This document shows, piece after piece, positions 1-8,693 of a stretch of 64,000 nucleotides of DNA. The position numbers were made by a program, and so were the translations under genes. How positions within the stretch are numbered: position 1 is the first letter of the stretch; the number at the start of each line of letters is the position of its first letter. The DNA lies in assembly GCF_001423695.1 (NCBI RefSeq), contig NZ_LMOZ01000001.1, forward strand, positions 1,684,443 to 1,748,442. The letters are read 5' to 3'. The notes under the pieces are model-generated. The model did no database searches. It was not told the origin of the DNA and saw nothing but the letters and a program-made list of their open reading frames with translations. The stretch is from Leifsonia sp. Leaf336 (GTDB lineage Bacteria > Actinomycetota > Actinomycetes > Actinomycetales > Microbacteriaceae).

Positions 1-1
1 G

Positions 2-919
2 CCGCTCATCGCGCCGTACGGCTTCGCGCAGCTGAAGGACGCGCAGGGCCAGTTCGGCTCGCAGCAACCGCCGAGCCCGGCGCACATCTGGGGTACGACG
101 GTCGGCGGGTACGACGTGTTCTCCCGTGTGATCTGGGGAGCCCAGACCGCGATCCTGGTGATCGTCGTCGCGGTCATCCTCTCGATCTTCGCCGGCGTGG
201 TGCTCGGCCTGATCTCGGGCTACTTCGGAGGCTGGGTCGACCGGGTCCTCGTGGTGATCGCCGACGCGATCTACGCCTTCCCGTCGCTGCTGCTGGCGAT
301 CGTCATGGCGATCGTCATCTCGGGCGGGCAGTCCAGCCTCTGGGGCGGCATCCTCGCCGCCGCGATCTCGATCACCGTGGTGTACATCCCGCAGTACTTC
401 CGGGTCATCCGCTCGGAGGTCGTCCGGATCAAGGCGGAGGCCTACGTCGAGTCGGCGAAGGTCGTCGGAGCGAGCAACGGCCGGATCATGTTCCGCCACG
501 TGCTGCGCAACTCGACACGCACCCTGCCGCTGATCTTCACGCTGAACTCGTCGGACGCCATCCTGACGCTCGCCGCGCTGGGCTTCCTCGGCTTCGGCAT
601 CGAGCCGACGGCGGCCGCCGAGTGGGGTTACGACCTCAACAAGGCGCTGTCCGACGTCACGAGCGGCATCTGGTGGACGTCCATCTATCCGGGTCTCGCG
701 ATCGTCCTGGTGGTGCTCGGCATCACGCTGGTCGGCGAGAGCCTCAACGACCTGGCCGACCCGCGCCTGCGCGGTCGCCGTCGCGCGGCCGTGGCGTCCG
801 GCGAGGTCGCAGAGACGTCGGTCGTCCCGGGAGGCCCGCTCGAGGCGGGCCCCGGCGGTATCGACGGTCTCGAAGGCGGAGAGTCGTTCGACGAGCACGG
901 AATCGAGGTCAAGCCATGA
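2..919 (+). CDS. Peptide ABC transporter permease, DppC/OppC type (5' partial)
   Basis: This is an inner-membrane permease subunit of a binding-protein-dependent (oligo)peptide importer. The frame is open from base 2, so the N-terminus lies outside the window. Several hydrophobic helices are visible, as is the cytoplasmic EAA loop (EAYVESAKVVGAS...G, about 455-520) that docks on the ATPases. The end LVGESLNDLADPRLRGR is typical of DppC, followed by a Gly/Glu-rich tail. It overlaps the next gene by 4 bp (ATGA), so it is translationally coupled to the ATPase. Known family; the substrate is not readable. Confidence 0.93.
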   Translation, partial: PLIAPYGFAQLKDAQGQFGSQQPPSPAHIWGTTVGGYDVFSRVIWGAQTAILVIVVAVILSIFAGVVLGLISGYFGGWVDRVLVVIADAIYAFPSLLLAIVMAIVISGGQSSLWGGILAAAISITVVYIPQYFRVIRSEVVRIKAEAYVESAKVVGASNGRIMFRHVLRNSTRTLPLIFTLNSSDAILTLAALGFLGFGIEPTAAAEWGYDLNKALSDVTSGIWWTSIYPGLAIVLVVLGITLVGESLNDLADPRLRGRRRAAVASGEVAETSVVPGGPLEAGPGGIDGLEGGESFDEHGIEVKP

Positions 920-2604
920 GCGACGTCGTCACCATCGACAACCTGTCGGTGACCTTCGCCACCGACGCCGGCGCCGTGAAAGCGGTCGACGATGTGAGCC
1001 TCCGGGTCGCCCCGGGCGAGGTGCTCGCGATCGTCGGAGAGTCCGGATCGGGCAAGACGGTCACCGCGAAGACCATCCTCGGCCTCCTGCCGGAGACCGC
1101 GACCGCCTCCGGCGCCGTGGTGCTGCGCAGCAGAGACGGCAGCACCGAGTCCGACATCGTGACGCTGAGCAAGAGCGAACTGCGGGAGGTGCGCGGCACC
1201 GACGTGGCGATGGTCTTCCAGGAGCCGTCCACCGCGCTGAACCCGGTGTACCAGGTGGGCTGGCAGATCGCAGAGGGCCTGCGCGCCCACGAGAAGCTGT
1301 CGAAGAAGCAGGCGCAGGAGAAGGCGATCGACATCCTTCGCCGCGTCGGCATCCCCGAGCCCGAGAAGCGGGTCAAGTACTACCCGCACCAGTTCTCGGG
1401 AGGTCAGAAGCAGCGCATCGTCATCGCCATGGCGCTGGTGCTGAACCCGGGCCTGATCGTCGCGGACGAACCGACGACCGCGCTCGACGTGACCGTGCAG
1501 GCCGAGATCCTCGACCTGCTGCGTCGCTGCCGGGACGAATTCGGCGCCGCGATCGTGCTGATCACCCACAACATGGGCGTCGTCGCCGACCTCGCCGACC
1601 GGGTCGCGGTCATGTACCAGGGCAAGGTCGTGGAGGAGGCCGACGCGCGGACGCTGTTCGCCGCGCCGAAGGCCGAGTACACGCGCACGCTCCTGGCCTC
1701 CGTGCCACGGATCGGGCAGGGCCTGACGGCCACGCAAGACCGAGCGATCGCGCGCGCCGAGCGTCCGCAGGCTGCGCCCGTCGTCGCGGCGCGCGACCTC
1801 CGCATCCAGTATCCGGGCCGTCTCGGCCGCCCCGGCTTCGTGGCCGTCGACGGCGTGAGCTTCGACATCCGGCCCGGCGAGGTGCTCGGCCTGGTGGGGG
1901 AGTCCGGCTCGGGCAAGACCACGATCGGCCGCGCGATCGCCGGCCTCGGCAAGGTGACCGACGGCTCGCTCGAGGTGCTCGGGATCGAGATGAACGGCGT
2001 CAAGGAGCGGCAGTTCCGCAAGGTGCGCCATGACATCGGCTTCGTCTTCCAGGACCCGGCGTCGAGCTTCAACCCGCTCCTGACGATCGCGGACTGCGTC
2101 GCCGAGCCGCTCGTCGTGCACGGCAGGGCGTCCTCGCCGTCGGCCGCGCGAGCCCGCGTCGACGAGCTCCTGGAGGCCGTGCAGCTGCCCCGCAGCTACG
2201 GCGACCGGTTCCCGCACGAACTGTCGGGAGGCCAGCGCCAGCGGGCGAGCCTCGCCCGTGCGCTCGCGCTCGAGCCGACGCTGCTGATCGCCGACGAGCC
2301 GACCTCCGCGCTCGACGTCTCGGTGCAGGCACGCGTGCTGGAGCTCTTCGCGGACCTGCAGCGGGAGTTCGGCTTCGCCGCACTGTTCATCAGCCACGAC
2401 CTCGCCGTCGTCGACCTGCTCGCCGACCGGATCGCGGTGCTCCACCGAGGCAAGCTCGTCGAGGAGGGCACGGGCGCCGAAGTGCTCGGCAACCCGAAGG
2501 AGGCCTATACGCAACGGCTGCTCGCGTCCCTCCCGGTGCCGGACCCGGTCGAACAGGCCGACCGGCGGGAAGCGCTGCGCGCATTGAGCGAACAGAGCGC
2601 ATAG
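916..2604 (+). CDS. Fused peptide ABC transporter ATP-binding protein (DppD-DppF fusion)
   Basis: A 562-residue protein carries two complete ABC ATPase domains in tandem. Domain 1 has Walker A GESGSGKT, signature FSGGQKQR and Walker B LIVADEPTTALD. Domain 2 has GESGSGKTT, LSGGQRQR and LLIADEPTSALD. It powers the peptide importer whose permease ends just upstream. The start at 916 is chosen because it overlaps the permease stop and directly precedes the first domain; the longer upstream reading is out-of-frame permease sequence. D-F fusions are common in actinobacteria. Confidence 0.95.
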   Translation: MSDVVTIDNLSVTFATDAGAVKAVDDVSLRVAPGEVLAIVGESGSGKTVTAKTILGLLPETATASGAVVLRSRDGSTESDIVTLSKSELREVRGTDVAMVFQEPSTALNPVYQVGWQIAEGLRAHEKLSKKQAQEKAIDILRRVGIPEPEKRVKYYPHQFSGGQKQRIVIAMALVLNPGLIVADEPTTALDVTVQAEILDLLRRCRDEFGAAIVLITHNMGVVADLADRVAVMYQGKVVEEADARTLFAAPKAEYTRTLLASVPRIGQGLTATQDRAIARAERPQAAPVVAARDLRIQYPGRLGRPGFVAVDGVSFDIRPGEVLGLVGESGSGKTTIGRAIAGLGKVTDGSLEVLGIEMNGVKERQFRKVRHDIGFVFQDPASSFNPLLTIADCVAEPLVVHGRASSPSAARARVDELLEAVQLPRSYGDRFPHELSGGQRQRASLARALALEPTLLIADEPTSALDVSVQARVLELFADLQREFGFAALFISHDLAVVDLLADRIAVLHRGKLVEEGTGAEVLGNPKEAYTQRLLASLPVPDPVEQADRREALRALSEQSA

Positions 2605-2614
2605 GGTCGAATAT

Positions 2615-3460
2615 GTGAGTCCCGAACCCGCCATCGTCGTCAGCGACCTGTCCATCGAATACCCTGCGCGCGGGGCGAGCCCGTCGTGCGTCGCCCTGCG
2701 TGGGGTGAGCTTCCGGCTGGAGGCGGGTCAGTCGATCGGCGTGCTGGGCGAAACGGGTTCGGGCAAGAGCACGCTGGCGTCGGTGCTCGCCGGGCGGGGG
2801 ATTCCTCTCCGCTCCGGCGAGCCCGGGCCGCGGATCAGCGGAGGCGACGCCACCGTTCTGGGCCATTCGCTGCGGCACGCCCGCAAGCGCGATCTGGCCG
2901 AGGTGACCTTCCACGTCGGCTATCTGCCGCAGGAGGCGTCGGCCACACTGGAGCCGACGCTGTCGGTGCAGGACAACGTCGCGCTGCCGATCTTCGAGCG
3001 CGACCACCACTACAGCCGTCGAGCGGCGGGGGAGCGGGCCGCGCTCATGCTGGACACGGTCCACCTCCCGTTGAGCGTTCTGAGCAAATACCCCTACGAG
3101 CTGAGCGCGGGGCAACGGCAGCGGGTCGCGCTGGCCAAGTCGCTGGTTCTCGGCCCGCAGGTGCTGGTGGTCGACGAGCCGACAGCGGGCATCGACGCCA
3201 CGGTGCGCGACGCCGTCATCGACCTCCTCGCCCAGCTGCGCGAGCACGAGGGCTTCACCGCGGTGATCGTGAGCCACGACCTCGCGGTGCTTCGTCGTGC
3301 GACGGACCTCTCGATCGTGCTGCAGGCCGGGCGCCCTGTCGCCTACGGCCCGATCGAGGAAGTGCTCGCCGACCCGTCGCACCCGTTCGTCCGCGGACTA
3401 GCGGACGCGCTCAAGCCGCCGCAGCGCCGTACCGAACGCCGCCCGCAGCGCACGAGCTGA
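2615..3460 (+). CDS. Third ATP-binding protein of the peptide ABC locus
   Basis: A 281-residue single ABC ATPase with Walker A GETGSGKST, Walker B VLVVDEPTAGID and switch His in VSHDL. The signature reads LSAGQRQR rather than LSGGQ. A GTG start lies 10 bases after the fused ATPase stop. The C-terminus (DPSHPFVRGLADAL) resembles Opp/Dpp ATPases. It probably belongs to the same operon, although two ATPase domains already exist upstream. It may replace one domain, or serve a variant transporter. Confidence 0.88.
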   Translation: MSPEPAIVVSDLSIEYPARGASPSCVALRGVSFRLEAGQSIGVLGETGSGKSTLASVLAGRGIPLRSGEPGPRISGGDATVLGHSLRHARKRDLAEVTFHVGYLPQEASATLEPTLSVQDNVALPIFERDHHYSRRAAGERAALMLDTVHLPLSVLSKYPYELSAGQRQRVALAKSLVLGPQVLVVDEPTAGIDATVRDAVIDLLAQLREHEGFTAVIVSHDLAVLRRATDLSIVLQAGRPVAYGPIEEVLADPSHPFVRGLADALKPPQRRTERRPQRTS

Positions 3461-3501
3461 CCGCCGCCCCGCGCACACCCATCACCGCCAGGAGGACCGC
3501 C

Positions 3502-4503
3502 ATGGCCGACCGCATCCCTCAGCACCGAGCCGTGCTCGCCACCGGGAGTGCCCCACTCGCCCCGGAGGACCGACCGGAGCCCGGCCCCATCGCGGTGCTG
3601 CCGACCGCCGAGCCGTCGTTCGTCTCGGCGGTGGAGGCCGCGGGCGGCACCGTCGAGCCGCTCTCCGATCGCACCCGCGGCGTCGTGTGGCTCTCCAACA
3701 AGGACGCGGCGGCGTTCCCGCCAATCCTGAAGGCGCATCCCGGGATCGGCTGGGTGCAGTTGCCGTTCGCCGGCGTCGACGCGTTCTCCGCGGTCATCGC
3801 CTCGGAGGCCCGACCCGGGCTGGTCTGGACGAGCGCCAAGGGCGCGTACGCGCAGCCCGTCGCCGAGCATGCCCTCGTGCTGACCCTCGCGCTGATGCGG
3901 GTCATCCCGAAACGCGTTCGCGCGAAGTCCTGGTCGACCGTCGAGGAGGGCCGCTCTCTCTACGGGCGGGAGGTGGTGATCGTCGGAGCGGGCGGAATCG
4001 CCCTCGAGCTCATGGTGCTGCTGGCGCCGTTCGGCGTGCATGTGACCATCGTCCGGCGCTCGTCCGATCCCGTCGAGGGTGCGGAGCGCACGGTCACGAC
4101 CGACCGGTTGCGCGATGTCCTCCCCGCCGCCGACGTCGTCGTGATCGCGGCGGCCCTGACGGGAGGCACCCGCCAGCTGTTCTCGGACGCCGAGTTCGCC
4201 GCGATGAAGCCGACGGCCTACCTGGTCAACATCGCGCGAGGCGGCCTGGTCGATACGGATGCCCTGCTCCGTGCGCTGCGCAGCGGAGAGATCGCGGGAG
4301 CGGGCATCGACGTCACCGATCCGGAGCCGCTGCCGGACGGCCATCCACTCTGGGACGAGGACGCGTGCCTCATCACGCCGCACCAGGCGGACACGTCCGA
4401 GATGGTCGCCCCGCTGCTCGCCGAGCGCGTCGGCGCGAACGTCCGCGCGTTCCTCGGCACGGGCGAGTTCGTCGGCGTCGTGGACCCGGAGGCGGGCTAC
4501 TAA
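3502..4503 (+). CDS. D-isomer specific 2-hydroxyacid dehydrogenase
   Basis: A 333-residue NAD(P)-dependent oxidoreductase that interconverts 2-oxoacids and D-2-hydroxyacids. The Rossmann motif is VVIVGAGGIALEL. The catalytic Arg is in NIARGGLVDTDAL, the Glu in DVTDPEPLPDGHPLW and the His in LITPHQADTSEM. ATG 3502 is chosen because AGGAGG lies 7 bases upstream; the larger open frame from 2686 is antisense-free shadow of the ATPase. It sits 41 bp after the transporter and may be co-transcribed. The exact substrate is unknown. Confidence 0.92.
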   Translation: MADRIPQHRAVLATGSAPLAPEDRPEPGPIAVLPTAEPSFVSAVEAAGGTVEPLSDRTRGVVWLSNKDAAAFPPILKAHPGIGWVQLPFAGVDAFSAVIASEARPGLVWTSAKGAYAQPVAEHALVLTLALMRVIPKRVRAKSWSTVEEGRSLYGREVVIVGAGGIALELMVLLAPFGVHVTIVRRSSDPVEGAERTVTTDRLRDVLPAADVVVIAAALTGGTRQLFSDAEFAAMKPTAYLVNIARGGLVDTDALLRALRSGEIAGAGIDVTDPEPLPDGHPLWDEDACLITPHQADTSEMVAPLLAERVGANVRAFLGTGEFVGVVDPEAGY

Positions 4504-4581
4504 GGGCGACGCGCGCGGGATGCCGGGCCGATTTCTCTCGGTGGTCGAAGTCTTGCTACAGTAGCTTCGCTGATCAAGCAT

Positions 4582-4654
4582 TCCTCGATAGCTCAATTGG
4601 CAGAGCAGCCGGCTGTTAACCGGCAGGTTCTTGGTTCGAGTCCAAGTCGGGGAG
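4582..4654 (+). tRNA. tRNA-Asn (GTT)
   Basis: A full cloverleaf folds. The acceptor TCCTCGA (4582-4588) pairs with TCGGGGA (4647-4653). The anticodon stem GCCGG/CCGGC flanks loop CTGTTAA with anticodon GTT at 4615-4617, and the T loop is TTCGAGT. CCA is not encoded. A TACAGT hexamer at 4557-4562 is a possible -10 element. A strong hairpin follows at 4660. Confidence 0.97.
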
Positions 4655-5926
4655 CCGCGAAGGCCCGGACGTGAAAGCGTCCGGGCCTTTCTGCTGCGCT
4701 GAGCCTTTCTGCTTCGCCGGGGCCTCGTTCCGATCCGAGGCCACGCCGGAAAGAAGTCGTCCGACCTGGCGGGACAGCCCGATGGAGGGCTGCTCGACCA
4801 ACCGGTAGAACAGCGCCGCCACCAGGAGCACCACCGGCACGAGGGCGACGGCGATCGCGATCCACGGCCACCAGCCCGAGACGCCGACCAGCAGAGCCGC
4901 TGCGACGATGATCGGCTCGTGGACCAGGTAGATGCTGAAGGAGCGCTTGCCCGCCCACTGCACGGGCCGCGCCTCCAACGGCCGTCTGGCGGGGCTCGCG
5001 AACGCGAGTGCGACGATCGCGGTGACGCCGATGAGGCTGAGCAGGTACGCGAACGCCTGGAGCGGTCCCCACCCGACAGGTGCGATGAGCGACGGCGAGA
5101 CCGCGAAGAGCAGAGCCGCCGCGACGATCGGCCACCAGGTGCGGATCCGTGCGGCGGCACTGCGGATGGCGTCCTTCTGGAAGACGAGCAGCATCCCGAT
5201 CGCGAAGACGGGCAGGTACTGCAGCATGTCGGCGGTGAGCCAGGAGGCGGGGAGCGCGGCGCGGACGACGTCGAAGCGCGCGAGGGCCGACAGCGCCATC
5301 AGGATCGGGATCGCCGCCCACCACCACCGGGTCGCCCGGGTGATCCGGATCAGCACGAACATCAGCGGCATCAGCAGCGAGAACCAGACCTCCCAGGTCA
5401 GCGACCAGAGCGGGCTGTTGAGGTTGGAAGTGCCGAACAAGAGGAGGGCATCGTGCCACACGTCGTGCACGGTGGGCGCGTGATGGGAGCCGAGCCAGCC
5501 TCCGACGGCCGGGTCGCGAGGTACGGCCAGGGCGAGCGCCAGGGCGAACGCCAATGCTCCCCAGACCGGCAGGTAGAGCCGCACGACGCGTCGACCGTAA
5601 TACGCGAGCGTCGACCGGCCGGTGGGCGGCCGCACGAGGAAGGGGAGGGTGAGCACGAAGCCGGAGAGCACGAAGAACACGAGGACGGCCTCGTGTCCGG
5701 CGAAGAGCAGTCGCAGCGGCGTCGCGTAGAGCCACCACTCGGGCGTGAAGGCCTCAGGTTGCACCTTGTCGACATACACGGCCGAGATCGCCGGGACGAC
5801 CAGCAGGGCGTGATAGCCGACGACGATGAGGGAGGCGACGCCGCGGAGCCCGTCGAGCGAGGCGTACCGGGACTCGGCTGCGGGTCGGGTCGGAGCAGCA
5901 TCTCCGGAAAGGTGAGCACGGCTCAT
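4616..5926 (-). CDS. Membrane acyltransferase, acyltransferase-3 family
   Basis: A 436-residue polytopic membrane protein that likely transfers acyl groups to surface glycans or lipids. The N-terminal motif SLDGLRGVASLIVVGYHAL with its His is the hallmark of acyltransferase family 3 (OafA/NolL-like), followed by about ten hydrophobic segments and a late LVEQPSIGLSR. ATG 5926 starts just before the conserved domain. The last roughly 25 codons are antisense to the terminator and to tRNA-Asn, and the TAA stop falls opposite the anticodon. That tail (PDLDSNQEPAG) is therefore a read-through of tRNA antisense and unlikely to be functional. Confidence 0.88.
   Translation of the reverse strand: MSRAHLSGDAAPTRPAAESRYASLDGLRGVASLIVVGYHALLVVPAISAVYVDKVQPEAFTPEWWLYATPLRLLFAGHEAVLVFFVLSGFVLTLPFLVRPPTGRSTLAYYGRRVVRLYLPVWGALAFALALALAVPRDPAVGGWLGSHHAPTVHDVWHDALLLFGTSNLNSPLWSLTWEVWFSLLMPLMFVLIRITRATRWWWAAIPILMALSALARFDVVRAALPASWLTADMLQYLPVFAIGMLLVFQKDAIRSAAARIRTWWPIVAAALLFAVSPSLIAPVGWGPLQAFAYLLSLIGVTAIVALAFASPARRPLEARPVQWAGKRSFSIYLVHEPIIVAAALLVGVSGWWPWIAIAVALVPVVLLVAALFYRLVEQPSIGLSRQVGRLLSGVASDRNEAPAKQKGSAQQKGPDAFTSGPSRLPDLDSNQEPAG
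4660..4690. terminator. Hairpin terminator after tRNA-Asn
   Basis: AAGGCCCGGACG (4660-4671) and its reverse complement CGTCCGGGCCTT (4678-4689) form a 12-bp stem with a 6-base spacer, followed by TTT. It lies within the 3' coding end of the opposite-strand acyltransferase. Confidence 0.85.
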
Positions 5927-6062
5927 GTTGATGAAGCCTAGCGCTGTCGCGACAGTAGCCGCAGGCCCCGAACGGGGGACGGACGGGCAGCGGTCGGAGA
6001 GTCGACGTATGCGCCTCTCGGAATACATCCTCCGTTCACCTGAAACTGAGTATCATTCGGCC

Positions 6063-6266
6063 ATGAGCGACAGGGAGCGGGACGACCGCGGGCCCGAAGA
6101 GGCCGACGAGCCGGTCGAGGACTACGAGAACGACGACGACGAACTGCGCGAGTCGCTGGAGCGCGAGGCCGGATTGACCAGCTTCGGCGGCCCTGCGTTC
6201 GGGCCGCTGTTCGGTCGACCGGACGGCGACGACGGCGAGATCTTCGACGCGCAGCACAATCCGTGA
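6063..6266 (+). CDS. Small acidic hypothetical protein
   Basis: A 67-residue, very acidic protein rich in Asp and Glu (EDYENDDDELRESLERE), ending in a Gly/Pro stretch. The family was not recognised. ATG 6063 has no Shine-Dalgarno; a TATCAT hexamer at 6051-6056 is only 6 bases upstream, so transcription could begin at or near the ATG and the message be leaderless. It is divergent from the acyltransferase. The upstream frame to 5925 is open but looks non-coding. Confidence 0.6.
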   Translation: MSDRERDDRGPEEADEPVEDYENDDDELRESLEREAGLTSFGGPAFGPLFGRPDGDDGEIFDAQHNP

Positions 6267-6360
6267 ACTTCGCGCCGACGCGTTAGGGATCGCGGGGCGA
6301 CCGCGTCTCCTCCGGTAGCGCCTCTGCGAACGACAGAGCGTTCGACTATCGGAGGTCGCG

Positions 6361-6673
6361 ATGCCGTCTGTCGAAGTGGAGTCCGACCTCGACCTGCTCG
6401 CCGAGCTGGTCGAGTTGGATGATTTCCCGTGCTGCGATGCGAACCATCCCCACGGCGTCTCCTTCCACGATCCGTCGGCGCCGGCGGAGTTCCTGATCGT
6501 CAGTCCCTGCTGCGGCGACCGCGGCCTGCTGTGCCGGGCGAGGTCCCAGTATCTGCGGAACGTCGTGTCTGCGGAACGTCGCGGCGACCATCCACTGCAT
6601 GCGGTGCGACCGGCGCTGGCCTCCCGAACGGTACCGTTTCGTCCCGCCGCTCCCCGGGTTCCTTCCGCTGTGA
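6361..6673 (+). pseudogene. Small zinc-ribbon-like protein, frameshifted by 16-bp duplication
   Basis: ATG 6361 is preceded by GGAGGT. The uninterrupted frame gives 108 residues ending at 6687, but its tail after residue 66 is unlike protein. The sequence TCTGCGGAACGTCG occurs twice in tandem with a 16-base period (6552-6583). Deleting one copy restores a 98-residue protein with Cys pairs CCGDRGLLC and CMRC and an end RRWPPERYRFVPPLPG, stopping at TGA 6671-6673. It was probably a small metal-binding protein of unknown role, recently broken or phase-variable. Confidence 0.6.
6552..6583 (+). repeat. 16-bp tandem duplication inside the zinc-ribbon gene
   Basis: Unit 1 is 6552-6567 and unit 2 is 6568-6583; they match at 15 of 16 positions. 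The extra unit shifts the reading frame. Confidence 0.85.
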
Positions 6674-6715
6674 GCGACGAGCCGTAGCCCGTGAGCGGGC
6701 CGTGGGGCTGCTGCG

Positions 6716-6731
6716 TACTCCCGGGGGAGTA
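6716..6731. promoter_or_regulatory. Inverted-repeat operator candidate upstream of the histidine kinase
   Basis: TACTCCC-GG-GGGAGTA is a perfect 7-2-7 inverted repeat, 59 bases before the kinase start. A near-identical copy precedes the SHOCT-domain gene at 8694. A related ACTCCCGCGGGGG follows at 6738. It is a likely binding site for the adjacent LuxR-type response regulator (inference). Confidence 0.6.
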
Positions 6732-6789
6732 GCCGACAGACTCCCGCGGGGGCACTGCACGGGCGCCCTGCCCTGATTAGCATGAAGGA

Positions 6790-8013
6790 ATGCCCTGGAA
6801 CCCTTCCGCCGACGCCCGCCCGCACGGGCCGTCCGCCGGGCAGAGCTCGGGCTCGGATACGGGATGGGGCGGCCGCCGGCGGCCGCCCGGTGCGATCTGG
6901 TTCCCGGTGGTGCTGTCGGTGCTGGTGCAGCTACCGGGCGTCTTCATCGCGGCGCACTTCGCCGCGACCGACCCGTGGACGCTGGCCGCCGTGCTGGTGG
7001 CTCTCGCGTCGTCGTTCCTGCTGCTCATCGGGCGCCGCCATCCCGGGGCCGTCGTCGTGGCCGTCGCCGCGCTCTGCATCCCCGCGATCGCACTCACGAC
7101 CGGCCCGCCGCTCGCGGCCGTCCCTCTCGCGTTCGCCGTCGTCGGGGCGGTGGTGCGCTCGGCGCGCGCCTGGGCGTGGTGGACCGTGGCGGGCATCGCC
7201 GTCGTCGGGCCGCTCGGCGCCTATCTGCTCGTCGGCCGACCGGAGGCGGCAATCCGGCCGCTCATCATCGCACTGGTGCTGACGCTGCTGGTGGGCGTCG
7301 GCGAGGCCATCCGCGGACGGCGCGAGCGCTATCGCGAGGTCTCGCGCCAGGTCGCAGCGCGTCGGGAGGCGGCTGCGGAGGCGGAACGGCTGCGGATCGC
7401 TCGCGAACTGCACGACGTGCTCGCCCACTCGCTGTCGCAGATCAGCGTGCAGGCCGGCGTCGGCCTCCATCTGTTCGACAGCCGTCCGGAGAAGGCGCGC
7501 GAGAGCCTCGAGGCGATCAAGTCGGTGAGCAGCCAGGCGCTCGAAGAGGTGCGCGGCGTGCTCGGCTTCCTACGAACCGAGGGCTACCCGGCCGCGCGCG
7601 CCCCGGAGCCCGATCTCGCACGCGTCCCCGTGCTGGTCGACACCTATCGGCGCGCGGGACTCGACGTGCGGTACGACGACGGCCTCGCCTCGGTGCCCTC
7701 GGCGGCGGCCCAACTCGCGCTCTACCGGATCGTGCAGGAGTCGCTCACCAACATCGGGCGGCACGCGCAGGCCACGACAGTCATCATCACGCTGCGGGAG
7801 GTCGGTGACGAGTACGTGCTCACGGTCGCCGACGACGGCCGCGGCGTACCGGGCGCCGACAGCGCCCGCACATCGGTCGACGGCGGCAAGGGGATGGTCG
7901 GGATGCGCGAGCGCGCGGAACTCCTCGGCGGGCGGTTCACCACGCGCGAGACCGAGGGCGGCGGCCTCACGATCGAGGCGCGGATCCCTCGCCTGCGGGC
8001 GGAGCGCGCATGA
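6790..8013 (+). CDS. Two-component sensor histidine kinase (HisKA_3 type)
   Basis: A 407-residue NarL-family-partner kinase. The N-terminal half holds about four to five membrane helices with almost no extracytoplasmic domain (intramembrane-sensing style), then a short coiled coil. The dimerisation motif RELHDVLAHSLSQ places the phospho-acceptor at His208. The ATPase domain shows N box NIGRHAQA, DDGRGVPG and GKGMVGMRERAELLGG. It overlaps its response regulator by 4 bp. The inverted repeat at 6716 suggests autoregulation. Confidence 0.93.
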   Translation: MPWNPSADARPHGPSAGQSSGSDTGWGGRRRPPGAIWFPVVLSVLVQLPGVFIAAHFAATDPWTLAAVLVALASSFLLLIGRRHPGAVVVAVAALCIPAIALTTGPPLAAVPLAFAVVGAVVRSARAWAWWTVAGIAVVGPLGAYLLVGRPEAAIRPLIIALVLTLLVGVGEAIRGRRERYREVSRQVAARREAAAEAERLRIARELHDVLAHSLSQISVQAGVGLHLFDSRPEKARESLEAIKSVSSQALEEVRGVLGFLRTEGYPAARAPEPDLARVPVLVDTYRRAGLDVRYDDGLASVPSAAAQLALYRIVQESLTNIGRHAQATTVIITLREVGDEYVLTVADDGRGVPGADSARTSVDGGKGMVGMRERAELLGGRFTTRETEGGGLTIEARIPRLRAERA

Positions 8014-8672
8014 TCCGGGTGCTGCTGGCCGACGATCAGCATCTGGTCCGGGCGGGCTTCCGCGCCCTGCTGGAGGCCGAGGACGATCTCGAGGTCGTCG
8101 GAGAGGCCGCGACCGGCCGCGAAGCCGTGGAGCTCGCCCGGCGGACCCGACCCGATGTCGTGCTGATGGACATCCGGATGCCCGACGGCGACGGCCTGTG
8201 GGCGACCGGCGAGCTCGCCTCCGACCCGGAGCTGTCGGGAACGCGGATCGTCATGGTGACGACGTTCGAGCTCGACGATTACGTCGCTCAGGCGATCGTC
8301 TCCGGCGCGAGCGGCTTCCTGGTCAAGGACACCGAGCCGGTCGAGCTCTTGCGCGCCGTCCGCGTGGTCGCCGCCGGGGACGCGCTGCTGTCGCCCGGCG
8401 CCACCCGCCGGCTCATCGAGAGGGTGGCGGGCGGCCTCCGCCCCGCACCCGATCCGGAGGCGCTGCGCGACCTCACCGACCGCGAGCGCGAAGTGCTGGC
8501 GCTCGTCGGTCACGGCCTCACCAACGCCGAGATCGGGGAGCGGCTGTTCCTCAGCCCGCTGACCGCCAAGACGCACGTCTCCCGGATCATGACCAAGCTG
8601 GGCGCCAGGGACCGCGTGCACCTCGTCGTGGTGGCGTACGAGACCGGGCTGGTGCAGCCCGGTCGGCAGTGA
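8010..8672 (+). CDS. LuxR/NarL-family response regulator
   Basis: A 220-residue protein. The receiver domain has acidic DD at 8-9, phospho-acceptor Asp54 (VVLMDIRMPDGDG), TT and Lys in LVKD. The C-terminal LuxR HTH is LTDREREVLALVGHGLTNAE...LSPLTAKTHVSRIM. The start codon overlaps the kinase stop (ATGA), giving a strict pair. It likely binds the repeats at 6716 and 8694, so controlling its own operon and the SHOCT gene. Confidence 0.94.
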   Translation: MIRVLLADDQHLVRAGFRALLEAEDDLEVVGEAATGREAVELARRTRPDVVLMDIRMPDGDGLWATGELASDPELSGTRIVMVTTFELDDYVAQAIVSGASGFLVKDTEPVELLRAVRVVAAGDALLSPGATRRLIERVAGGLRPAPDPEALRDLTDREREVLALVGHGLTNAEIGERLFLSPLTAKTHVSRIMTKLGARDRVHLVVVAYETGLVQPGRQ

Positions 8673-8693
8673 GCGCGCTGCCGCATCGACTCG

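Noticed and set aside
4612-4660. Acyltransferase tail PDLDSNQEPAG as a conserved functional motif
   Set aside because: It is the antisense translation of tRNA-Asn, a known annotation artefact, and the protein domain ends earlier.
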